From Mycobacterium sp. (GTDB taxonomy: Bacteria > Actinomycetota > Actinomycetes > Mycobacteriales > Mycobacteriaceae), in contig VERS01000193.1 in assembly GCA_018882545.1 (NCBI GenBank), positions 1 through 5,283 of the forward strand: 5,283 bases of DNA, written 5' to 3'. A model generated the notes under the pieces. The model did no database searches. It was not told where the DNA came from and saw only the letters and a list, made by a program, of their open reading frames with translations. Shown piece after piece: positions 1 to 5,283 of this stretch. Every line of letters starts with the position of its first letter. Position 1 is the stretch's first letter. The position numbers were made by a program, and so were the translations under genes.

Positions 1-1
1 G

Positions 2-175
2 GTGCACGCCAGCACCTACCTGCTCTGGCCGGTAGCCATGGCGCACTCCCTGGGTAACGGCACCGACACCGGGCGGCTCTGGTTCGGCGCCTTCGCCGGT
101 GCCTGCGCGGTGGTCGTCGCCGCCGCCCTGGTGTGGCGCCTGCGCGCCACCTTCACCGAATACGCCGGCACGTGA
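2..175 (+). CDS. Ferric-reductase-like transmembrane protein, C-terminal fragment (5' end outside window)
   Basis: This is the tail of a gene that begins upstream; 57 codons are visible in frame 2, ending at TGA 173-175. The fragment carries two histidines, at fragment residues 2 and 15, with 12 residues between them. The stretch between and after them (TYLLWPVAMAHSLGNGTDTG) resembles the haem-binding helix of actinobacterial ferric-reductase-like membrane proteins. In the ferric reductase/NADPH oxidase superfamily, paired histidines about 12-13 residues apart in one helix each ligate a different haem. A final membrane helix follows at about residues 26-46 and a short basic tail ends the protein. 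No flavin or NAD domain follows the membrane part, so electrons would have to come from a separate protein. The next gene, a NuoF-like protein starting inside this stop codon, is the obvious candidate. Being only a fragment, the family call depends on the His pair, the flanking motif and the neighbour. Confidence 0.72.
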   Translation: MHASTYLLWPVAMAHSLGNGTDTGRLWFGAFAGACAVVVAAALVWRLRATFTEYAGT

Positions 176-1398
176 CGGGCGTCTCGCGGCTACTGGCCGC
201 ACCAGGTCCGGGACTCGCCGATCACCTCGCCCACCTCGACGCGTATTCGGATGCTCCTACCGATGAAATACCCACTGCACCAGGCGATCTCATCTCGCTG
301 ATCACCCGGGCCGGGCTGTCGGGGCGTGGCGGGGCAGGATTCCCGACCGGCCGCAAGATGGCCGCGATCACCGGGAAGCGGCCGGTGGTGGTGGGCAACG
401 GCGCCGAGGGTGAACCGCTGAGCCGCAAAGACGCCACACTGCTGCGCCGGGCCCCGCACCTGGTGCTCGACGGCCTCGACGCGGCGGCGCGCGCGGTCGG
501 TGCCGATGCGGTGCACCTGTACGTGCCCGCGGAGGTGGCCGCAGTGGTGGCCGAAGCGCTGGCCGAACGCCGTGCCGCCGGACTGCGCACCCGCCGGGTG
601 GCGGTGGTCGAGGCGCCGGACCGGTTCGTCGCCGGCGAGGAGTCGGCCGTGATCCGCCGCATCGAGGGTGGCCCGGCGCTGCCCCGCGATCGCACCGCGG
701 TCTCCGCCGTGGCGGGGGTGCGGGGACGACCCACCCTGGTGAACAACGTCGAGACGCTGGCCCACATCGCGCTGATCAGCCGCTTCGGCTCGGACTGGTT
801 CCGTTCCGTCGGCGACCCCGACGATCCGGGAACCATGCTGGTGACTCTCTCCGGTGTCCTGGATCCGGTGGTCGTCGAGGTCCCGACCGGAGTCCTGATC
901 ACCGACCTGCTCGCACGCACCGCCGACACCGGGGTCGCCGTCCCGCACGCCGTCCTGATCGGCGGCTACCACGGAACGTGGCTGCGGGCAGAGGAATTGA
1001 CATCCGTTCGGCTCAGCAGAACAGCATTGGGACCGCTGGGTGCGGCGCCGGGTGCCGGTATCGTGCACGCCCTGGACCGGTCGCAGTGCGGCCTGCGCCG
1101 CACCGCCGAGATCACCGCCTACCTCGCGGGCCAGAGCGCCCGCCAGTGTGGTCCGTGCCTGAACGGACTGCCCCGGTTGGCCGGACTGCTCGACGAGCTG
1201 GCCACCGGTGCCGCCGGCGCGGACCCGGTGCCGGAGATCCACCGGCTCGCCGGACTGGTCGACGGCCGCGGCTCCTGCCGGCATCCCGACGGCACCGCGC
1301 GGATGGTCCGCTCCGCGCTACGCACCTTCGCCGACGAGGTCGAACTGCATCGGCACGGGCACTGCTGTTTGATGGGCGCGCCGGTGGCCGGCGGGTGA
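172..1398 (+). CDS. NuoF-like NADH dehydrogenase/FeS-binding flavoprotein
   Basis: A 408-residue protein related to the NADH/FMN-binding subunit of complex I (NuoF, usually about 430-445 residues). The GTG at 172 was chosen because it forms a GTGA overlap with the previous stop; a GTG at 133 would add 13 residues that overlap the upstream gene. Visible motifs, in order: GRGGAGFPTGRK at residues 51-62 (the FMN-phosphate loop of NuoF), NGAEGEP at 76-82, GEESA at 155-159, and PTLVNNVETL at 187-196, a family hallmark. An SLBB-like stretch follows at about 222-265, then a C-terminal cluster region with C326, C329 and C369. NuoF normally supplies C-x2-C-x2-C plus one distant Cys; here the first position is A323. 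Extra cysteines are C306, C398 and C399. No other complex I gene is nearby, so this is not respiratory complex I. The likely job, inferred from context, is oxidising NAD(P)H and feeding the upstream haem membrane protein. The true donor and acceptor are unknown. Confidence 0.88.
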   Translation: MTGVSRLLAAPGPGLADHLAHLDAYSDAPTDEIPTAPGDLISLITRAGLSGRGGAGFPTGRKMAAITGKRPVVVGNGAEGEPLSRKDATLLRRAPHLVLDGLDAAARAVGADAVHLYVPAEVAAVVAEALAERRAAGLRTRRVAVVEAPDRFVAGEESAVIRRIEGGPALPRDRTAVSAVAGVRGRPTLVNNVETLAHIALISRFGSDWFRSVGDPDDPGTMLVTLSGVLDPVVVEVPTGVLITDLLARTADTGVAVPHAVLIGGYHGTWLRAEELTSVRLSRTALGPLGAAPGAGIVHALDRSQCGLRRTAEITAYLAGQSARQCGPCLNGLPRLAGLLDELATGAAGADPVPEIHRLAGLVDGRGSCRHPDGTARMVRSALRTFADEVELHRHGHCCLMGAPVAGG

Positions 1399-1400
1399 GA

Positions 1401-2999
1401 ATGTCGGGGATGACCCGCAAAACCCGGACGGCGGCGGCGGCCCTGGCCGCCGTCAGTGCCGCAGCCCTGATCGCCACCGACCCCGGCCGGCCCGCGGACA
1501 CCACCGGCTGGATCCGGGGTCCGTACGCGGCACTGCTGGGCAGCTCCACCGACCTGGGCCCGGCCCGCGCGGCCACCGTGCAGGTGACCGCCGCCCTGCG
1601 CGACGGCGCCCGGCCCGACGATCTGTTCTCCTGGGCGCACGGGCACGGTCTGACGGTGCGGTGGGCCGCCGGGCAGGCGTGGGCGTTCCTGGAGGGTCCG
1701 GCCGCGGCGGTGGCCGGTGCCCTCGGGGTGGACGTCCACGACTACCGCGGCAGGCAGGGCCGGGTCTTCTACGCCTCCCCGCAGCAGCCGGGCGTGCCGG
1801 CCGCGCTGGGATCGGAGGTCACCGCACTGGGCCGCATCCTCGGCTACACCCCGCACCACGAGAAGAACCGCTGGCAGCTGCCGCTGGAGGTGCCCGGACA
1901 GGGGCTGACACCGCAGACCCTGTTGCGCACCTACAACATCGAGCCGTTGCGGAGCGCCGGCTTCACCGGCAAGGACGCCACCGTGGTGGTGTTCGCCTTC
2001 AGCGGGTTCGACCAGGCCGACCTGGACACCTTCGCGCAGACCTTCGGCCTGCCCCAGTTCACCCCCGAGGTGGTGGGCGGCATGCCCACCGGGCGGTCCG
2101 GGGAGGCGGCCATGGATCTGCAGGCGGTCCACGCCATCGCCCCCGATGCGAAGAAGGTTCTGGTCAACGCCCGCCCGACCGTCGAAGGCGACGGCGCCTA
2201 CGAGAAGATCGCCGCCATGATGGCCGACACCGACCGTCGCTATCCCGGGGCGGTGTGGAGCCTTTCCATCGGCTGGGGCTGTGACCGGCTGATCACCGCG
2301 GCCGACCTGGCGCCGGTGCGGGCGGCCCTGGTCGCCGCCCAGCGCAACGGGACCACCGCCTTTGACGCCAGTGGGGATCTCGCCGGCCTGGAATGCAAAG
2401 GCGGGCAGGAGTGGTCGTCCCCGCCGCACGAGGACAACGTCGGGTTGGACGCCCTCGCCTCGATTCCGGAGATGACCTCGGTCGGTGGCACCACGCTGTC
2501 CACCGACGCCGACGGGGCCTGGCTGGATGAGACGGCCTGGTTCGACGCACCGCTGTCGCAGGGCAGCGCCGGCGGGGTGTCCGCGCTCTACGATCGCCCG
2601 GCCTGGCAGGCCGGGCTGAAAGTCGACGACGGGGCCGGCCGGCGTCTGACACCGGACGTCGCGGCGGTCGCCGACACCTTCACCGGCGTGCGGATCGTGC
2701 TCGGCCAGCAGGTGGCGGTCGGCGGCGGCACCTCGCTGGCCGCACCGCTGTGGGCCGGGATCGCCGCGGTGATCAACCAGTACCTCACCGCCAACGGCGG
2801 CGCTCCGCTGGGCAACCTCAACCCGCTGCTGTACCGGCTCGCCGAGGGGGCGCGGCTGCCGGCCTTCCACGATGTGGTGCGCGGCGGCAACGCGGTGCAC
2901 GACGCCGGCCCGGGGTATGACCCGGTGACCGGTCTGGGCACACCCGACGTCGCCAACCTGGCCAAGGTCCTGCTCGACGCCCAGCGGCTGCCGCTGTGA
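1401..2999 (+). CDS. Secreted sedolisin, peptidase family S53 with pro-kumamolisin propeptide
   Basis: A 532-residue serine-carboxyl protease. The ATG at 1401 lies 2 bases after the upstream stop with a GGCGGG at 1390-1395 as a possible ribosome site; ATG 1410 is an alternative that loses three residues. The N-terminus has basic residues (R6, K7, R9) and a hydrophobic run at 11-25, a likely signal peptide or anchor without a sharp AxA site. Residues about 40-155 fit the activation propeptide. The catalytic domain holds E235 and D239 (Glu-x3-Asp), D326 in SGDLAG (oxyanion Asp) and S445 in GGTSLAAP. The 4, 87 and 119 residue spacings are close to kumamolisin (4, 82, 114), so the enzyme looks intact. 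D491, V492, G503, G505 and D507 fit the family's C-terminal calcium site. C294 and C332 could form a disulfide. Family members are usually secreted, self-activate by propeptide cleavage and work at acid pH. The next gene starts inside this stop codon, suggesting linked production; the substrate is unknown. Confidence 0.93.
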   Translation: MSGMTRKTRTAAAALAAVSAAALIATDPGRPADTTGWIRGPYAALLGSSTDLGPARAATVQVTAALRDGARPDDLFSWAHGHGLTVRWAAGQAWAFLEGPAAAVAGALGVDVHDYRGRQGRVFYASPQQPGVPAALGSEVTALGRILGYTPHHEKNRWQLPLEVPGQGLTPQTLLRTYNIEPLRSAGFTGKDATVVVFAFSGFDQADLDTFAQTFGLPQFTPEVVGGMPTGRSGEAAMDLQAVHAIAPDAKKVLVNARPTVEGDGAYEKIAAMMADTDRRYPGAVWSLSIGWGCDRLITAADLAPVRAALVAAQRNGTTAFDASGDLAGLECKGGQEWSSPPHEDNVGLDALASIPEMTSVGGTTLSTDADGAWLDETAWFDAPLSQGSAGGVSALYDRPAWQAGLKVDDGAGRRLTPDVAAVADTFTGVRIVLGQQVAVGGGTSLAAPLWAGIAAVINQYLTANGGAPLGNLNPLLYRLAEGARLPAFHDVVRGGNAVHDAGPGYDPVTGLGTPDVANLAKVLLDAQRLPL

Positions 3000-4864
3000 G
3001 CACCTGCCCGCACTGCCGGTCCGAGGTGCCCGCCGGGAACTTCTGCGGACTGTGCGGCTACCCGCTGGACACCGACCGAGGGGATACCCGGATGGTGTTG
3101 CGGCCCAAGACCTTCGGTGCCGCGCCCGCCGAGAACGTCCTGGTGCCGCACTTGGCCAGCGCCATGTTCCCGCACCTGCCCAGCCGGTCGCGCACCCCGT
3201 TCCGGCTGACCCTGCTGCTCGCCGTGGCCGCACTGGCGGTCTCGGTGCTGACCCGGCTGCCCGCCGCCGGGATCGCGGTGTCGGCCCTGGGCCTGCCGCT
3301 GGTGTTCGTGCTGTATCTGCTGGCATCCGGGCTGTTCCGCGATATTCCGCGGGCCTCGCTGGCGCTGGCCGCGGTGCTCGGCACCGGCCTGGGAGCGGGC
3401 TGGGTGCTGCTGACCGGCGAGGCGGTGGCACGCACCTACAATGTCGCGATCAGCGCGGGGTTGGCCCTGCACCACCTGTTCAGTCAGGGCGTGGCCATCC
3501 CGACCGCCGCGATGATGCTCATGCTGGTGCCCGCGGTCGCGGTGCGCCTGATCCGGCCCGGCACCCGAGAGTCGTTGGACGGCTTCGCCATCGGCACGCT
3601 GGGCGCCCTGATGTTCACCGCCGCGGCGACACTGACCCGGCTGGCTCCGCAGTTCACCGCCGGGCTGTTCGCCCACGCCCGGCCGGTGCAGGGGCTGATC
3701 GTCGAGGTCGTCATGACCGGGGTGACCATCCCGGTCACCGCCGCGGCGGCCGGCGGTCTGGTCGGGATCCTGCTGTGGTTCCAACCGGCCGGCCCGCACG
3801 ACCGGCGGGTGCGGGTGCTGTTGGGTCTGATCGCCGCGGCGGTCGTGCTGATGCACGCCGCGGTGGGCGTGGTCAACATCACCGGCATGCCCCAACTGGC
3901 CATGCTGGCAATCCATCTCGGCGCGACCGTGCTGGCGGTGGTGGCGCTGCGGCTGGCCCTGCAGCTGGCGCTGCTGCATGAGACCCCCGACCCGGTGCAG
4001 CCGGAACTGCCGCTGCTGTGCATCCACTGCGAGATGGTGGTGCCCGATATGGCGTTCTGCCCGGCCTGCGGGGCGGCGACGCGGGCCTCGACCCGGACCT
4101 CGCGTCGCGAACGCCGCACCGACCGGCCCCGACCGGCCGGTGCGCCGGCCGGCGCCGACGGACCGGACGCGACCTTCCCCGGTTACGCGCTCGCCGCCGG
4201 TGAGTACCGCGCCCCGGCGCCGCGGCGGCCCCGGTTCGGGTGGCTGCTGAGCCGGTGGGGGACGACGGTGGTGTCCGCGGCGGTCGTCCTCTCGGCGCTG
4301 ACCCTGATGCTGACGCCGAAGGTCGCCCACTACATGTGCCCGCCGGAGTGCGGCCGCCCGCCGGCCGGGACACCGGTCACCGGGCTGCCGCGGTTCAGCA
4401 ATGCACAGTTCTCGGTGTCCTACCCGACACCGGAGTCGGCCTACCAGATCAGCACCTCCGACAACGGGGTGACCGCCATGTTCACCGGCGGCGACACCGG
4501 CGTCATGCAGTTGTTCTCCGAACCGGCCGGCGGCCGCAGCGCCCGCGACGTGGTTCAGGCGTTGCTGCGCAGTCGTTTTCCCGACGCTCGGGTGGCCTAC
4601 CAGATCCCCAACGCGAAGGTCGGCTACGAACCCGGTTACGGCGTCTTCGCCGACGACTGGCCGCAGAACCCGACGGCCACCTTCACCCGGCAGCGGATCC
4701 TGGCGATGGCGGCGGTGCGCAACGATCTGGCGCTGGTGGCCTTCGCCACCGGGCCCTACCGTTCGTTCGGACCCAACTCCGGTCCCGGCCTGCCCTCGGC
4801 GGCCAATCTGCAGCTCGCCCAGGACCTGGGCAAGTACGTCAACAGCTTTCAGTGGGCCGGATGA
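2996..4864 (+). CDS. Twin zinc-ribbon polytopic membrane protein with exported C-terminal domain
   Basis: A 622-residue protein starting at GTG 2996, which overlaps the protease stop as GTGA; the start gives a zinc ribbon immediately at the N-terminus. Ribbon 1 uses C4, C7, C17 and C20; ribbon 2 uses C342, C345, C355 and C358. Both have the spacing C-x2-C-x9-C-x2-C. Between them lie about seven to eight hydrophobic segments (roughly 70-87, 92-111, 120-140, 165-184, 195-215, 232-262, 273-293, 300-327). After ribbon 2 comes an Arg/Pro/Ala-rich linker (about 362-415), one further membrane helix at 423-440, a C448-x3-C452 pair, and a domain of about 165 residues rich in beta-type sequence. By the positive-inside rule both ribbons should be cytoplasmic and the last domain outside. 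The membrane core has a layout like PrsW-type proteins but without their catalytic residues (see findings). Similar zinc-ribbon membrane proteins occur in mycobacteria without known function. The overlap with the sedolisin gene suggests a shared process at the cell envelope. No specific function can be assigned. Confidence 0.85.
   Translation: MSTCPHCRSEVPAGNFCGLCGYPLDTDRGDTRMVLRPKTFGAAPAENVLVPHLASAMFPHLPSRSRTPFRLTLLLAVAALAVSVLTRLPAAGIAVSALGLPLVFVLYLLASGLFRDIPRASLALAAVLGTGLGAGWVLLTGEAVARTYNVAISAGLALHHLFSQGVAIPTAAMMLMLVPAVAVRLIRPGTRESLDGFAIGTLGALMFTAAATLTRLAPQFTAGLFAHARPVQGLIVEVVMTGVTIPVTAAAAGGLVGILLWFQPAGPHDRRVRVLLGLIAAAVVLMHAAVGVVNITGMPQLAMLAIHLGATVLAVVALRLALQLALLHETPDPVQPELPLLCIHCEMVVPDMAFCPACGAATRASTRTSRRERRTDRPRPAGAPAGADGPDATFPGYALAAGEYRAPAPRRPRFGWLLSRWGTTVVSAAVVLSALTLMLTPKVAHYMCPPECGRPPAGTPVTGLPRFSNAQFSVSYPTPESAYQISTSDNGVTAMFTGGDTGVMQLFSEPAGGRSARDVVQALLRSRFPDARVAYQIPNAKVGYEPGYGVFADDWPQNPTATFTRQRILAMAAVRNDLALVAFATGPYRSFGPNSGPGLPSAANLQLAQDLGKYVNSFQWAG
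3005..3055 (+). other. Zinc ribbon 1 of the membrane protein
   Basis: Encodes C4, C7, C17 and C20 of the 622-residue protein, two CxxC knuckles nine residues apart with the usual NFCGLCG second knuckle. This arrangement is typical of the short zinc ribbons found at the ends of bacterial membrane proteins, where they normally bind one zinc and mediate protein contacts. Zinc binding is inferred from the motif only. Confidence 0.85.
4019..4069 (+). other. Zinc ribbon 2 of the membrane protein
   Basis: Encodes C342, C345, C355 and C358, again two CxxC knuckles nine residues apart (CIHC and CPAC). It sits between the main membrane bundle and the last membrane helix, followed by an Arg-rich linker, so it should be cytoplasmic like ribbon 1. 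The equal spacing raises the possibility that the two ribbons pair with each other. Confidence 0.85.
4133..4155. repeat. GC-only inverted repeat inside the linker of the membrane protein gene
   Basis: Two copies of CCGGCCGG (4133-4140 and 4145-4152) flank a TGCG tetranucleotide and can form a perfect 8-bp stem. Overlapping it, 4142-4155 is a 14-base perfect palindrome. It lies in codons about 380-386, in the Pro/Ala/Gly-rich linker, where such sequence arises easily from codon bias, so a regulatory role is not supported. Confidence 0.4.
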
Positions 4865-5283
4865 CGCCGATGCCGCCCCCGCCGACCCTGCACCTGAACC
4901 GCTACGGCCCGCCCGGCCCGGCGCAGATCCTGATGATCCACGGCCTGACCGGGCACGGTGCGCGCTGGCACACCCTGGCCGCCCGGCATCTGCCCGAATT
5001 CGGGGTGCTGGCGCCGGATCTCATCGGGCACGGCCGCTCGTCGTGGGCGGCGCCGTGGACCATCGACGCCAACGTCGCCGCGCTGGCCACCCTCATCGAG
5101 GAGCAGGCCGGCGGCCCGGTGGTGGCGGTGGGGCACTCCTTCGGCGGGGCGGTGGCGCTGCACCTGGCGGCGGCCTGCCCGGATCTGGTGTCCGGGTTGG
5201 TGCTGCTGGACCCGGCGGTGGCCATGAACGGGCAGATGATGCGCCAGGTCGCCGAGGCGATGATGGCCTCCCCGGACTACACC
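4861..5283 (+). CDS. Alpha/beta-fold hydrolase, LipV-like, N-terminal part (3' end outside window)
   Basis: An open frame from ATG 4861, overlapping the previous stop as ATGA, runs to the window edge without a stop; 141 codons are visible. ATG 4870 is an alternative start. Recognisable alpha/beta hydrolase features are the oxyanion-side HGLTGHG at residues 27-33, DLIGHGRS at 53-60, the nucleophile elbow GHSFGG at 91-96 with S93 as predicted catalytic Ser, and the strand LVLLDPA at about 113-119. The catalytic acid and His would lie beyond the window. The protein has no signal peptide and starts with a Pro-rich segment, so it is probably cytoplasmic. From memory the motif set, including the SSWAAPWT stretch at 60-67 and ASPDY at 136-140, resembles mycobacterial LipV (Rv3203 type), an esterase/lipase; this could not be checked, so no symbol is given. 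Substrate is unknown, and its link to the upstream genes may be only co-transcription. Confidence 0.9.
   Translation, partial: MTPMPPPPTLHLNRYGPPGPAQILMIHGLTGHGARWHTLAARHLPEFGVLAPDLIGHGRSSWAAPWTIDANVAALATLIEEQAGGPVVAVGHSFGGAVALHLAAACPDLVSGLVLLDPAVAMNGQMMRQVAEAMMASPDYT

Noticed and set aside
978..1400. In-frame upstream extension of the sedolisin reading frame by 141 codons
   Set aside because: It lies entirely over the well-conserved C-terminal third of the NuoF-like gene in another frame and reads as Arg/Pro/Gly-rich shadow sequence; the ATG at 1401 followed by a signal-like N-terminus is a better start.
1119..3431. Long minus-strand open frame of about 770 codons
   Set aside because: It is antisense to three convincing plus-strand genes, is dominated by Arg, Gly, Pro and Ala, and shows no recognisable motif; such frames are common opposite GC-rich genes.
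3052..3981. Plus-strand 309-codon open frame in another phase
   Set aside because: It is Arg/Gly/Ala/Pro-rich, has no motif, and lies inside the membrane protein gene whose frame gives coherent helices and zinc ribbons.
4133..4155. Inverted repeat as a transcription terminator
   Set aside because: It is inside a coding region with over 700 bases of the same gene still to come, has no T run, and similar GC palindromes are expected from this base composition.
2588..4330. Minus-strand open frame of about 580 codons
   Set aside because: It is rich in Gln, His, Arg and Gly from the complement of GC-rich membrane-helix codons and lies opposite the zinc-ribbon membrane protein, whose motifs clearly define the real strand.
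4958..5227. Plus-strand 89-codon open frame
   Set aside because: It is out of phase with the alpha/beta hydrolase frame, which carries the HG, GHGRS and GHSFGG motifs across the same bases.

Overview
This is a very GC-rich window (G or C at almost every third codon position) with frequent GTG starts and four-base start/stop overlaps. The composition and protein types point to an actinobacterium, most likely a Mycobacterium or close relative. That assignment rests on composition and remembered protein resemblance, not on a marker gene.

All genes read on the plus strand and are packed with essentially no intergenic DNA, so they look like one transcription unit. In order they are: (1) the last 57 codons of a haem-binding membrane protein of the ferric-reductase-like type; (2) a NuoF-like flavin/iron-sulfur protein joined to it by a GTGA overlap; (3) an exported sedolisin (peptidase family S53) with propeptide and an intact Glu/Asp/Asp/Ser catalytic set, starting 2 bases after gene 2; (4) a 622-residue polytopic membrane protein with two zinc ribbons and a predicted exported C-terminal domain, joined by another GTGA overlap; (5) the first 141 codons of an alpha/beta hydrolase resembling mycobacterial LipV, joined by an ATGA overlap and cut by the window edge.

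Genes 1 and 2 make a plausible pair: a soluble pyridine-nucleotide dehydrogenase-like protein passing electrons to a membrane haem protein. Genes 3 and 4 make a second pair: a secreted acid-type protease translationally coupled to a membrane protein with a large exported domain. Whether the two pairs work together is not shown by the sequence.

The points most worth a second look are the missing first cluster cysteine in the NuoF-like protein, the protease/membrane-protein pair, and the membrane core of gene 4, whose layout resembles a PrsW-type intramembrane protease without its catalytic residues. No RNA genes, mobile elements, CRISPR arrays or clear terminators were seen, and no stretch over a few bases lies outside a gene.
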